This document shows, piece by piece, positions 23,700-36,057 of a stretch of 64,000 nucleotides of DNA. The DNA is taken from assembly GCF_040869045.1 (NCBI RefSeq), contig NC_090319.1, positions 395,575,601 to 395,639,600 of the forward strand, written 5' to 3'. The number at the start of each line of letters is the position of its first letter. Within the stretch, counting starts at the first letter, position 1. The notes under the pieces were generated by a model. The model was given only the letters and a program-made list of their open reading frames with translations, ran no database searches and was not told the origin of the DNA. Source of the DNA: Eurosta solidaginis. Taxonomy: Eukaryota > Arthropoda > Insecta > Diptera > Tephritidae. Position numbers and translations under genes: made by a program.

Positions 23700-23711
23700 C
23701 GTTGGGCGCCA
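23700..23711 (-). promoter_or_regulatory. Primer binding site, tRNA-Lys type
   Basis: On the element strand TGGCGCCCAACG begins one base after the 5' LTR end. It is complementary to the 3' end of a fly tRNA-Lys (..CGTTGGGCG plus CCA), recalled from memory. Twelve bases match before the sequences diverge. Confidence 0.85.
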
Positions 23712-23712
23712 T

Positions 23713-26700
23713 TGTTACGTTACTGTCTGTTTTTGTGGTAAGGGACGGTGGCAAGCAGGCATGCTTGCGAGCCCTGGCTAGCTCGTCGGTTAGGGGGGTC
23801 TTTTCCACCGCCCTCACCTTCAGTACCCGTAAACAAATATAGAGGGATTCATGCCTGTGTGTACATATAGAGATAGGGTGAGAAAGAGACAAGGTGATAG
23901 GAGAGTGAAGGCCCGTCCAGGTCAGGTGGAGTCTACCCTCCCTCTTCTACATATGGAATGTAGCCTTGGGCTTCGCTATGACTCCTTATCCCGAGCGAAG
24001 CCCCCTTAGCCTGACACTAGTCCGTCCGTCAAAAGTCTAAAAAGTCCCTAATTACCCTCACATTCGTCCTTGTCAGTCGACATACCCACGCCCCCTCTTC
24101 CGCACCTGCGCAACGCCTACACCAAACGAAAGGGGAATCCTATCTACTCATGGCGGTACTTCAACCCATTAACCCAAAGAAGATACCGAAGAATTAGAAA
24201 TAATCCAAATCGATATTTTTTTTTTTTTTTGAACGTTATAAACGCATTTCTTAGTGTATATTTCAGATAATAACCAAATCCAAAAAAAAACAATTTAATG
24301 GTTCTTAAGCCTATGTGCCTAAACCTCTAAGAATTATATAACGAAGAATTCAACTCAAATTTCATGTTTAGGCTTAAACTAGCTGAAAGGTGTTTCTAAC
24401 TTTTCTCCAATTGTTACCAAAATCTATCTGTGATATGTGCCTTACTTCAAAGAAAAACGGCTACTTTAACATTAAATTTCAAGATAGAAATGTAAAGATA
24501 CCCGCAAAAAAAAAGTGTGTAAAAGGAATTATATTTGCGATTCTTATCGCCTGTTCATTTACTTGGTTCTATAGCCACGGCCGCTGCTGTAGGCTTCTCC
24601 CAATCCAACCTAATTCCTCTCCCTTTCCTCAAGCAGTTTCAAAAAAAAATAGAAAACCAAAGCAAAGAATATACATACGCACGCAGCAAAGACGCGTGTA
24701 CTAAATAGGTAAACGTGGTATATTGTTGTCTTGCACTTACCGCTTTATCCCTCGATGAGGCGCCGCATCTCGGAGAGCCGTGCTGAAAAGTTACAATAGA
24801 ACACTTATGTATTTACCTAACGATGGATAAGGACAGATAGTAAAGAGCTCTGCCTTCCAATGCCTAACGAGATGAATTATAGAGAGGAGCTACTTTGGAT
24901 GAGTTTCCGCTTTTAGTCACGCGGTCATGGGGCTGAAACGCCGTAGCCCAATTACGGGGTCAAAAAAAAACATGTATTTAACTTGGTTCCGGAACCATGC
25001 AAATAATAAATTGTAGGTGATTAACTAAGTAAATAGTAGTGAAGTAGATTGTGATAACAAATTATAAATATTTGCCCAGTGGAATGAGCTTTCTGGCTTA
25101 AAGAAGTGTTTTACAGACTTCATATATATATACATATATATATATGTATAGCTATGTATACATGTATATTTATATAAACTGCGATTTAAAAGCTACTTTT
25201 AATTATTTTGTTGGTTTGCTCCTTAACGCCTATATATTTTTTTGTTTTTTTTTTTCTTGCTTCGAGCTGTGCTAAGCTACAAGGCCTTGCAGTTGGTGCA
25301 ACTAACAAGTAGAAATCTAAATTCAAAACTCGCCAAAAGTAAGAGAAGGCTATCTCAAAAATCAAATTTATCGGGTTGAGTTCACAAACGATTTGTGTAA
25401 AAAAAAAAAAATGTATAAAAAAAATTCAACCGAAAGTTTAGTTAGTGCAAAGATAAAATCAGACCCCAACCGTGGAATTGCCCCCAGACTAAATTCTCCT
25501 TGCAAAAATACAATAAATTCGCTGGCGCATATAACAAAAAAAATTATACACATATACATAAAATATACAGCAGTTATATAAAAAAAAAAACAAAGCGCTG
25601 CCAGTCTCTCCGTCCTCTCTGTGGATGTTGTGGTTTTCGCTGCCTTTGTCTTTCCTTCTCCGGCTTATTGGTGGTTGATTTTCCATCCGACTGCTCAAAA
25701 TAACATTGCGCTAGGTTTTTATTTCTACGATGTTTCCTCTATGCGGATTTGCCGTCGGCTTTGACGCAATTAACTTAACACCAAACTTCTTGGGTGGATG
25801 CGGTCCAGGGATAACCCCGCCGGGTGGGGACCTGTTATAGAAATAGAACAAAACCTTACTAAAAATTCTATTTGTTTGTATTTATTAATTCTATTTATTT
25901 GTATTTCATACTGTGTATGTATGTATATGTGGCTACGTAGATGTGTGTCTTATTTATTCGCATTAATTATTTCATACTTTTATTTATTTAATTAATTTAT
26001 TTATTTATTTAATTTATGGTATGACAGTGGTTATAAATTTAATTTATTTGGAAAATGGAAACTACTATTTCTTTTTTCTTAAATTTATTTTGGTGTAATT
26101 TATTTTATAAAAATAGCAGTATTTTTATAAAACTTGATTTGCTTAGGGTTTTATTTGTTTAATGTTTCCTTTGGTTTTGGGTTTTATTTAATTTTGGGTT
26201 TTATCACATTTTATATTTTATTAAATTGTAGATTTTATTTCATTCTTTAGGTTTTATAAATTTTTAGATTTTATTCAATTTTAGGGTATATATAAAATTT
26301 TAAATTTTATAGTTTTTTTTTTCTGATTTTATTAAATTTTAGATTTTATTACATTTCAGGATAATTTAATTGGAGATTTTATTAAATTTTAGGTGTTATA
26401 AAATTTTAAGTTTAATTAATTAGATGCTAGATTTATTGAATTTTTGGTTTTTATTAAATTTTTTGATTTAATTTAATTTTAGGTTTAATTAAATTTTGGA
26501 TTTATTAGATTTCTGGTTTTTATTAAATTTTCGATTTACTTTCATTTTAGATTTAATTAAATTTTAGTTTATTTATTTATTGTAGGTTTAATTTAGTTTT
26601 AGGATTTATGTATTTTTATGCTTTTATTAAATTTAGAATCTTATTAAATTTTTTGATTTTATTCAACGTTAGGTTTTAACTAATGTTAGCTTTTATCACA

Positions 26701-27480
26701 TTTTCGCTTTTTACTGAATTTTGGGTTTCATTAACATTTTAAGTTTAAGTAAATTTTAGATTTAATTTGATTTTATATCTTTATTAAATTTTAGGGTAAT
26801 TTAATTGTAAATTTTATTAACTTTTAGGTTTTATAAAATTTTTATATTTTATATTTCAATTGATTTAAACAACCGGTACTTTTAACTTACCTTAAAGCTT
26901 GTTGCAGGTCCGTTTTGAGTGTACCGGTGGCCGGTTCCGTAAACTTGCGGTCACTTGCAGTACAAAAAAAATTCGGCTATTCTTCCACTTTATAAAAAAA
27001 CTTTTTTTTTTTTTTTTTTTATATTTTCCCGCACTAGTTATATATAAGACGTCCTTTTCGGTCTTGGACACTTCGATCATTAATTTATATTTTATTTCGG
27101 CTATTAAGCGCAGCCATCGCCAAAGTAGAAAGGCAGGTTTCCCTCGCCCGTTTTTCACTCATTACCCGAAGGAATAACCTATACATTCTTGCCAATAAAC
27201 GTTATTCACAGATACATACATGCCTACACAGCCACTAAAACCGACACCTACAAGCTATCTATATAGACATTCACGCTTTCACAAGGGAAAATACTTTCCA
27301 TGCATACATACATTCACACACACGAAGTAGGGTTTGACATGGTTGTGCACTAGGCATTGGCAACTGGTTTGACTGTTCGATGTTGCTTTATATGTTCGAG
27401 GATGGGCCGATTTGGTTTGACGTGTTTCCTAGGGCTCTGATAAATTTATGTTGCATCCACTACCACAGGCTGTCGTTACA
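23713..27480 (-). repeat. 5' LTR (right copy), 3768 bp
   Basis: Near-identical partner of 12537..16303; it supplies promoter and poly(A) functions for the minus-strand element. The internal AT-rich repeat tract is at 26017..26867. Confidence 0.95.
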
Positions 27481-27484
27481 GTAT

Positions 27485-28726
27485 TTCTGTAAAAATATCT
27501 AGTTAAATAGTTCGTATATTAAAAGAAAACTGATGTTATTTACATAGTAAGTTAAGGAAGAAATTGCTAAAATTTTTTTATAACTGATCAAATTTTCGAT
27601 TAGTGCTCCACGCGTAAACAGAAAATATGTTAAAGGTTTGGTGAAGAAATCCTCCAAGATGCCAAAATTAAGTTCTTCATCTTCCGGTATTTTCTAATTC
27701 TTGTAAAATGATATTTTATTTATTTGGTAATGCATAGAACAGCGGTCGACTGCTATCTTTTTTTGCAAAGGGGTGCCTCTACAGTAGAAACCTTGTACAA
27801 AATATCTTGGAATAATTCTAGATAGTAAGATGTCGGGAAGCTTAACTTGAAGGAGAGAGTGAATAGTGAATATACATACGCAGTAAAGCATGCCTATTTG
27901 CCGGTATTGTACTCATTACGCTTTAAAAAGTTTCCATATGTTCAGCGGGCCTACATATTTCATTGAACTATGCGGCATCAACTTGCTACGTTTAATGTTT
28001 TCATAAACCTTAATAAAAATTATTGATCTTCTACTCTTGCTGTTGGCGATAAGATTGAATATGTATGTACGTGTGAATACTCCTAGGCGAGTGAACGTCT
28101 ACTTCTTTAAAACGCTTACATTAATTTTTATTAATTTTATACGTAATTATGCCCTAGGGGACAAAAAAGTGCAGGTATTCTATTTTTCTATAATGCTACT
28201 ACTTCAACGTGCCTTGATTTGATGGCAGAGCATAAGAATTAAGTATTATCCTACACCAATAGTACCCAATAAAGTTACCGCGAAATACAGTGAAGCCATA
28301 ATCGTGTTGCTAGGAAGCCTAAGTTCGCTAGAAAAAATTTAAACTAATGTGAGCTTTTGGAAACGAACAGATTCAACAGATAAACTTGAAGATACAGAAA
28401 AGAACCAACATAAGCAATTGTGGGAAACTAGAATAATTTACATGAAATTCGCCAAGTTTAGTGCTGTTAACCCTTTTTTAAATACATTTTTCGCAAATAT
28501 TTTTTTACTCCTGCATTAACTTTGATATTTTTCATGCAATTAAATTGGTTATTGAACAGCGGCATGACCCTAGCTTCAAGTTTATCTGGATTGAATTCTG
28601 TTTTCTACGCCGCGTGTGAGCGAGTCTTGCAAGAACACGAGTGCTGTTTCATTGTATTTCGCGGGTCACTTTGATTATAAATAATAACATGGGCGTTTCA
28701 TAATATATAATTTTATCTTCATGCAG
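27485..28726 (+). other. Oamb: Intron upstream of distal receptor exon
   Basis: AT-rich, no element boundary or gene seen. It ends in the acceptor ATCTTCATGCAG (28715..28726). Confidence 0.5.
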
Positions 28727-29706
28727 GATCTAAAGGCATCGGTTCGCGCTTTGACGAGCAGCGTCTCACACTGAGAATTCACCACGGGCGCTGTTCGAAA
28801 CAGAACGATTCAACATACAGTAATGGTAGTACTCAGAGCACCACTACCACATCAATAGGTACACCTTCGCCAGAACGACTTTCAAAATATACTACACGCC
28901 GGTTGCCTTACCACGACCAAATTAAGATATCTGTTTCTTATGCATCCAGTCAAAACATCAATGTACTGACTGGTAGTGAGTCAGCCTGTTCTCAAGAACC
29001 TCAACATTTTGCCAGTAGTTCGATGCTGTACGCTGTGCACAACTCGGTTAATGGTCGTGAAACAATCGAATCTCATTTATATCCGTATCAAAGGAATTAC
29101 CATAGTTATCCACTAGTTGGTCGCAGTATGCCAGAGATCATGCAACGACAATCACCAACCAGTGATTTGTCAACGATTGCATCTCAACAACAACGAACTA
29201 AAAGAATCAGGCGGAGAAATCTTATTACACAAGTGAAACGTTTTCGTATGGAAACTAAAGCGGCTAAAACGCTCGCTATTATTGTAGGACTCTTCATATT
29301 TTGCTGGTTGCCGTTTTTTACAATTTATGTTATTCGAGCCTTTTGTCAAGACTGTATAGATCCGTTAGTCTTTTCTATATTATTTTGGCTCGGCTATTGC
29401 AACTCCGCCGCTAACCCAATGATCTATGCCCTTTTCTCCAAAGATTTTCGATTTGCTTTCAAAACAATAATTTGTCATTGCTCTTGCTCGCAGGAAAGTA
29501 TTTCTTTAAAGAATTCTAGACGAGGCAGCGATATATCCGCGGGGCGTTATCTTGGACGTACGCCCAGTGTTACACCAAGCGCAGCAGCCCATTCCCTAGG
29601 CGACGAGTGTGAAGTGCGTGAACGTACGCTCAGCATTACACCAAGCGCAGCTGCACAATCGTTAGGAAGCGAAAATGAAATGGATCTACCTATAGTAAGA
29701 AGATGA
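28727..29706 (+). CDS. Oamb: Octopamine receptor Oamb-like, distal alternative 3'-terminal exon
   Basis: The exon begins after ATGCAG; its first two bases (GA) complete a codon, giving Gly if the donor ends in G, the same phase as the proximal exon. 325 codons follow. Both exons share LRIH-GR near the start, ETKAAKTLAIIVG, CWLPFFTIY (TM6, CWLP at 29302..29313) and FWLGYCNSA-NP-IYALFS (TM7, NPMIY at 29413..29427), then diverge in the tail. Loop-3 sequence between is Ser/Thr-rich and unrelated. The tail contains a duplicated RT-S-TPSAAA-SLG unit. Equal phase, equal content and separate stops mean the exons are alternatives, not consecutive. The distal exon is separated from the proximal one by about 20 kb, mainly the LTR element. 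Confidence 0.9.
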
Positions 29707-29944
29707 TAATTGACCAAAACTGAATCAAGCTGTTAGAGGAGTTTATGAAAAATATATCAAACTTTCAGGATAACTATTTATATAAAAATACATATGTATG
29801 TATATATTTTATATGTTAGATTAAAAATGCTTTATAAAATGACACTTCTATAAAATGTTTCAATTAAAGGAGCTTCATAAACCGATTTGATTTTTTATGA
29901 TTTAAGATTATGTTTAATCAATGCAGAATTGAATTATTCAATTT

Positions 29945-30090
29945 GGTTGTTGTTGTTGTTGTAGTAATATACACTCCTCGAAGGTTTTGGGGAATATTAT
30001 CGATAATGATGGTCCCTTACCGGATATATGTAGATCCGGTACTTCCGGCAACAACCACCATTAAGGTCCAAGCCCGACCATCTTGGAAAT
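29945..30090. repeat. Dispersed fly repeat (GTTGTTGTTG / CTCCTCGAAGG type)
   Basis: The order GTTGTTGTTGTTGTAG, CTCCTCGAAGG, ATTATCGATAATGATGGTCC, GATCCGGTACTTCCGGCAAC, CCATTAAGGTCC, GCCCGACCATCTTGG matches a repeat I recall as common in higher flies, probably a retroelement tail. A more degraded relative is at 4335. Confidence 0.5.
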
Positions 30091-30203
30091 GATTTACATA
30101 TTAACTTATATTGAAATTGTATGTATTCACTTAACAAAATTGTGTAACATTAAATCACATTTTATAACACTTCGAATAGTTTCGGGAGCTAGATAAGATA
30201 GCA

Positions 30204-30915
30204 TGTCCTACAACCAAGTTGGCGCAGGAGCACCAGGGCCTCCAGATCCGCCCTCTTCCCCATTCCACCCGGGCAATCCAGCTTCACCTGCGGCTCCAGC
30301 AGTTCCATCCGCACGCGTAGCCCCTCCAGCACTTCCACCCCCACCGCCTGCACCACCTGCCTCAACATTTCCACCTGTCTCACTAACAACTTCGCTATTT
30401 CTATCTATGCCAGTGATGCTTTTTGTTGTAGCCATAGAACTATTACTTTCTATAGCGTTTAGTGATTCGGCCTCCCCAGCATCTAATGTTTGTATATTAA
30501 AACTGGGCCCTAATTGATATACCAAAAAAACACTACTATATGTAGAGTTCCCCGTAGTGTTGATATTTTCGTATATTCCTGAAGAAGCAGCAGATGTACC
30601 GGAACCGGCGAGATCACTTGTTGCATTTTCTACTTCGGCTGCAGTCCCAGCGCCATTTATCTTTTCAGTTGCATCTTCAGTGCTATTTATACTATCCGTA
30701 GAACTCTCACTGCTGCTACTACTCTCGTTCACCACTGAATCGATTGTATCACCTTATTTTTCTTCTTCAACATTGTCACCTTGATTTTCTCCCCCTGTCA
30801 CATATTCACCTTCCAATCCTGGTACAGGTTTCCACTGACCGTCATTGTGGGAATGGTCTAATCTCACTACAGTTATAGCCGGTAATGAGCACCAACCAAG
30901 GGTATTACATGAGCT
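30204..30915 (-). pseudogene. Unrecognised Gly/Ser-rich protein, terminal exon or pseudogene with one stop
   Basis: On the minus strand an open frame runs from a possible acceptor (..CACTAG ending at 30916) to TAG at 30205. The first part reads ITVVRLDHSHNDGQWKP then VPGLEGEYVTGG; an in-frame TAA interrupts it (about 30753..30755). It then continues as a Ser/Thr/Asn-rich segment and a Gly/Ala-rich C-terminus (GGAGGGGGSAGG, ending GGPGAPAPTWL). Composition suggests a secreted or structural protein, but I cannot name the family. The single stop could be a disabling mutation, a sequencing error or the true end of a shorter exon. It is antisense to the receptor gene and just downstream of it. A downstream fragment starting at a Met at 30735 has 175 codons. 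Confidence 0.4.
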
Positions 30916-30935
30916 CTAGTGTGAACGAATGAAGG

Positions 30936-32580
30936 AAGATAAAGGCTGGCTAAGGCAGCTACCTGTCAAAGATTAAAAAAAAAACGGCATAGGCTACATA
31001 CCATAAATATATTTAGGAAATATATATTTTAATATGTAGATAATTGTTATCTTCATTTACTCCTACCGTAGCGGTCCTCATATTTGCTCTGCGTCAAGAT
31101 TTATCTGCACACCACGTCTTTAAAACTGCATACCAAGAAGCACTGTATAAGCTGTTGTAAGTCTCCGAGTTTTTATAGCAGCATAAGCTCTGATTAAGAA
31201 TATAACTTATTTATGCAGATCGCAGTTCAAATTGGAATTCATAAATTTGCATATCATTATTATTATTATTACATTATACCGTAACATGGACGAGCGTGGT
31301 TCTTTGGCAACAAAATGTTTTTCTTACCGCCAACGCAAATCCGCGCTTATATTTGCTGAATTAATTATTGTCAACTTCAATTTATAAAATTTTACATAAT
31401 AAATATAATGCAATGGTGATGGTCTCCACCGAGCCGAAACTTGAAAAAAAAAAATATATATATATCGTCGCCCACCAAGCAGAAGCATGAATGTGCAATT
31501 TTGTCGATTTTGTGTTATAGGCCTCCTTGTATTACCCTTTAGATTCTCTAGGTTCTACTTAAATCTAGAGCTTCCTACGCACATGGAAATCCCAATAATT
31601 TGCAATGCCATTTTCACGAACGTATAATTCAATCACACAAAGTTGAGCCAGAAAAATGAATGTGGCACATTCATGTTTCTAGCTGGCAACAAGGTACTGA
31701 TTTTCCTGTTTGTATGACACATTCGTTGATATGGCTCAACAATTTTTGAAAAAAAAGTAAAAACAGCACACATTCGTATGTTCAGATATACGTACCTGAA
31801 GGTTGGGCACAAATTAGTGGAGTTCGTAACTCACCAAAACTATTCGAGGTTCACATACAATTGTATGACCATTTTTTTATTTATAATTATTTTACCCAGG
31901 GAGATATATAACTACCCAAGCGATATATATGCTAGTTGAGATACACACAAGATGAGCTGTATAATGTATTCTTCAAAAAAAGTATACCGATGAAGAATTT
32001 TTAATAGCTGAATATATGAGAAAAGGTCGTTGTTTAATTGAAGGCAAACCGGTTTATTCGAAGCCGTTGCCTCTTGCCGAATCAAAACTAAAAGACAAAA
32101 TGTATAAAAAACTAGTTATACCGAGCATATCGTTCTTATCATAAAAATCCAGAGGGCAACGCTTTACCCGAACCCAACATTTCAGAAGATTCTGATTCTG
32201 ATGAAAATAAGAACTAGTTCTAAGTTTACAATAATTGAAATTGAATTGAATGTGTTTATTTTTTTCATTTACATACATACTTTCGATAAGTCACAACCGC
32301 GGATGTTTTCTCAAGTACTGTTATGCTCCGAATCCCAATCCGCCAACAGAATAGACCTGCTAAGTCTTCGCTTGGCCCTAACATTATTTAAAAATCAATC
32401 TGCAGTGATTTTTTTACGTGGTTTGATGTTAAGGCCATAACATGACCACTTGGGCCAATTCTTATAGCGTATTTGGATTTACCGCATCAAAATGCCTAGA
32501 AAGCATGAGCCAATTTACCTGATCCCGCTACTTTTAATTTTTTTGTATATATGTGTTAACAAAAAATGAGATAAGTTTTT
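30936..32580. other. Non-coding; traces of a CATGAATGTGCCA repeat
   Basis: No gene is seen. AGAAGCATGAATGTGC (about 31482) and CCAGAAAAATGAATGTGG / CACATTCATGTTTCTAGCTGG (31652..31690) are relatives of the TIR element at 32592. Confidence 0.3.
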
Positions 32581-32591
32581 AAAATTTTTGT

Positions 32592-32806
32592 TCTGCCAGA
32601 AAAATGAATGTGCTAAATCTTGGAAAATAGAAGGGATGCGAGCAGAGCGAGTATCTCAGTTGAAAGAGCATTGTGTGAATATAATATATAGATACACTTT
32701 TACATTAGAAACTAATTCTTCTAATTTTGAAGGAGCAATAAACTTTGAAACTCGATTTCCCAACATTTTCATTTTGGCACATTCATGCTTCTGGCAAGCG
32801 GGCGAC
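32592..32806. mobile_element. Small TIR element (TGCCAGAA.CATGAATGTG ends)
   Basis: The left arm TGCCAGAAAAATGAATGTG and the right arm, whose reverse complement is TGCCAGAAGCATGAATGTG, face each other about 210 bp apart. A target duplication was not established. Related pieces lie at 31480..31690. Confidence 0.45.
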
Positions 32807-32948
32807 TATATATATAGATTTTTATTTTTCACACTTCACTATAATATTAATTAAAACGAAATGCAGATACAAATTGCTGAAATAAAAAAAATTTCTTAGT
32901 ACCTCTAAATCGCGGTCCTCCCCAGAAACCCCGGGTCCAGGGGTAATA

Positions 32949-32961
32949 CCCCCCCCCCCCC
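32949..32961. repeat. Poly-C run of 13
   Basis: An uninterrupted C13 tract flanked by GGGTCCAGGGGTAATA and TCTCATCGGG, in an otherwise AT-rich area. It is probably part of a decayed element end. Confidence 0.9.
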
Positions 32962-32984
32962 TCTCATCGGGCCTGGTGATGTGC

Positions 32985-34790
32985 TATACTTGATATCATT
33001 CGCTATTACAGTTGAGCAGAGCTCACAGAGTATATTAACTTTGATTGGATAACGGTTGGTTGTACAGGTATAAAGGAATAGAAATAGATATAGACTTCCA
33101 TATATCAAAATCATCAGAATCGAAAAAAAATTTGATTGAGCCATGCCCGTCCGTCCGTCCGTTAACACGATAACTTGAGTAAATTTTGAGGTATCTTGAT
33201 GAAATTTGGTATGTAGGTTCCTGAGCTCTCATCTCAGATCGCTATTTAAAATGAACGATATCGGACTATAACCACGCGCACTTTTTCGATATAGAAAATT
33301 TCGAAAAGTCGAAAAAGGGCGATAATTCATTACCAAAGACGGACAAAGCGATGAAACTTGGTAGGTGAGTTGAACTTATGATGCAGAATAGAAAATTAGT
33401 AAAATTGTGGACAATGGGCGTGGCAACGCCCACTTTTAAAAGAGGGTAATTTAAAACTTTTGCAAGCTGTAATTTGGCAGTCGTTGAAGATATCATGATG
33501 AAATTTGGCAGGAACGTTACTTCTATTACTGTATGTATGCCTAATAAAAATTAGCAAAATCGGTTTTTAAAGTCAAATTTTAACAAAAAATTTAATATCT
33601 TTACAGTATATAAGTAAATTATGTCAACATTCAACTCCAGCAATATGGTGTAACAAAATACAAAAATAAAAGAAAATTTCAAAATGGGCGTGGCTCCGCC
33701 CTTTTTTATTTAATTTGTCTAGGATAATTTTAATGCCATAAGTCGAACAAAAATTTACCAATCCTTGTGAAATTTGGTAGGGGCTTAGATTCTAGGACGA
33801 TAACTTATTTCTGTGAAAAAGGGCGAAATCGGTTGAAGCCACGCCCAGTTTTTGTACACAGTCGACCGTCTGTCCTTCCGTTCGGCCGTTAACACGATAA
33901 CTTGAGCAAAAATCGATATATCTTTACTAAACTCAGTTCACGTACTTATCCAAACTCACCCTGTATTGGTATAAAAAATGGCCGAGATCCGACTATTACC
34001 ACGCCCAGTTTTTCGATATCGAAAATTACGAAAAATGAAAAAAATGCCATAATTCTATACCAAATACGAAAAAGGTATGAAACATGGTAATTGGATTAGT
34101 TTGATGGCGCAAAATATAACTTTAGAAAAAAACTTTGTAAAATGGGTGTGACACATACCATATTAAGTAGAAGAAAATGAAAAAGATCTGCAGGGCGAAA
34201 TAAAAAACCCTTGAGTTCTTGGCAGGAATACTGTTCGTGGTATTACATATAAAAATAAATTAGCGGTATCCAACAGATGATGTTCTGGGTCACCCTGGTC
34301 CACATTTTGGTCGATATCTGGAAAACGCCTACACATATACAACTACCACCACTCCCTTTTAAAACCCCCATTAATACATTTAATTTGATACCCATATCGT
34401 ACAAACACATTCTAGAGTCACCCCTGGTCCACCTTTATGGCGATATCTCGAAAAGGCGTCCACCTATAGAACTAAGCCCCACGCCCTTTTAAAATACTCA
34501 TTAACGCCTTTTGTTTGATACCCGTATTGTACAAAAGCATTCTAGAGTCACCCCTGGTCCACCTTTATGGCGATATCTCGAAGAGGCAACCACCTATAGA
34601 ACTATGGCCCACTCCCTCATATAATACTCTTTAATATCTTTCGTTTGATACACATGTCATACAAACACGTTCCAGGGTTACCTTCGGTTAATTTTCCTAC
34701 ATGGTTGTTTTCCCTTATCTTGTCACCATAGCTCTCAACTGAGTATGCAATGTTCGGTTACACCCGAACTTAACCTTCTTTACTTGTTAT
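32985..34790. mobile_element. Dispersed repetitive element with internal duplications
   Basis: About 1.8 kb composed of repeated blocks such as CCGTTAACACGATAACTTGAG (33160 and 33886), GATGAAATTTGG (33199, 33499; close variants elsewhere), ATGGGCGTGGC (33413, 33686) and GACTAT-ACCACGC-CA-TTTTTCGATAT. The right part is a 129-bp tandem array; the end is GTTCGGTTACACCCGAACTT (34753..). I recall this as a high-copy tephritid/drosophilid repeat. No protein is encoded and its class is unknown. Limits are approximate. Confidence 0.6.
34285..34680. repeat. Tandem array, period about 129 bp, 3 units
   Basis: Landmark GATATCT occurs at 34313, 34442 and 34572. Each unit carries CACCCTGGTCCAC, CGATATCT, a GCCCTTTTAAAA-type block and TTTGATACCC. 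It is homologous to the array at 49915..50400. Confidence 0.8.
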
Positions 34791-35079
34791 TGATAAGAAC
34801 GTTGTTTAATTAAATACCAGCCAATTAAACGGAAGTATATCCCACCTGAAAATATGAGTGCCGGTGCGTATACGTAACATTTTATTATTATGTATAAACA
34901 AATAAAAAAATTTGCAATAAAATAATATTGCGACTATAAACTGAGATATAACCTATCCTATATTTCAAGTTAGATTGAACTACACACGGGGTGCAAAACA
35001 AATTCAAAATCGGTTCAGTAGTTTAGGAGTCCATTGGCCTCAAACTTGTGACACGTGTTTTTTATATATTAGGATTTTT

Positions 35080-35497
35080 AGGAAAATTTCAATAAAATTT
35101 AAATTTAAATAATTTTTAATAAAAAGTATTCTTTCCAGTTAACTTCTTTGTGCTTTATTACCATTTAAATAACGAATAAACTGGTCATCACGGACAATAA
35201 TTAAATTTTTGTGTAGATATTTTGAATTGGCTTTAATTAAATGCAACCATGTGATATTTGAGCAGGTTTTGTGGATGTACGACATTTTTCATAACTAATT
35301 GGTACTAGAAAAGTGTGTGCACACTCAGCAAAGGCTGCATTCATTTGAATGCTTATTCTGTGTTGAAAAATGTTCTGAATGAAGAATGGGTTAACTTTTA
35401 AGCCACATTCCTTAACAAGGAATGAATGAATGAAGAGCAAGCATTCTTAAACCATTGATTTAAAATTTCAAATGATTGCACCGTTTTACAGCTCTGC
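35080..35497. repeat. Dispersed repeat, copy 1 of a family with CAGAGCTGTAAAA end
   Basis: Shares most of its length with 54770..55213 (for example GGTCATCACGGA, CATGTGATATTTGAGC, GGAATGAATGAATGAAGAGC). Read inward, the right end is CAGAGCTGTAAAA, like the start of a hAT-type MITE; a third relative begins at 53153. Copy 1 lacks about 75 bp present in copy 2. Confidence 0.65.
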
Positions 35498-36057
35498 TCT
35501 GTACTTAAATACATACATACGTACATACCTATAATGTATAATGTTTTGACCGATAATTGAATAAAAATATATTATCTATTGAGGCGTATATCGATTATTG
35601 GAGAAAACAGCAACAGCGGTTATTAGCATTCACCCTGGTTTTACTCAAAAAGGCTAAGGCTGCCAATGCAGGAAGTTGTTCTGCGCAAAAATACTATAGA
35701 TCCGACTAAAATTTTCGTATCGATCGATATTTGTTAAAATTAAATTTTTAAATTTCCTCCTGATTCGTCGTCATGCGTCCAAAGCGCATCTTCTGACACC
35801 TTGATAAAAGTCTAGAACAGGGGTCGACTGTTAATACGCGTCCAATAGCAATTAATTTTGATCCCACCCCATTAGTGGACCGGCCAGGGGTAATTTTTTA
35901 TAAGCGTGGCCGAAGGCCATCAACGCTTAAAATTGTTCTGCCCAAAAATACTATGGATCCCACCCCAATTTCGGAGGGACCCGGCGTAATTTTTCGATTT
36001 TACGCTAATATCTTAAAGTTAAACGTTTTCTTTTCCGCCTTAGGATTATTGTTGTCG
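35494..36057. repeat. Dispersed repeat (TTAATACGCGTCC family), copy 1
   Basis: Matches 48468..49010 over its length, including GTCGACTGTTAATACGCGTCC (35823) and GTGGCCGAAGGCC (35907). The match stops at TTATTGTTGTCG, where LINE sequence begins. A third relative, at 43561..43980, shows the same ends as inverted repeats. Confidence 0.7.

Larger units (their letters stand above)
12537..27480 (-). mobile_element. Complete Ty3/gypsy-type LTR retrotransposon with giant LTRs
   Basis: The element is 14.9 kb and reads on the minus strand: 5' LTR (23713..27480), primer site, leader, gag, pol, short 3' segment, 3' LTR (12537..16303). GTAT is duplicated directly outside both ends (12533..12536 and 27481..27484). 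The LTRs begin TGTTACG and end CGTTACA on the + strand. Comparing the two LTRs by eye gave one substitution (near 16139 versus 27316) and one homopolymer-length difference (T14 versus T15 near 13046), so insertion is very recent. Domain order protease-RT-RNase H-integrase is that of Ty3/gypsy. Very long LTRs and a tRNA-Lys primer recall the Osvaldo/Ulysses lineage, which is only a suggestion. No env-like frame was found. Confidence 0.95.
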
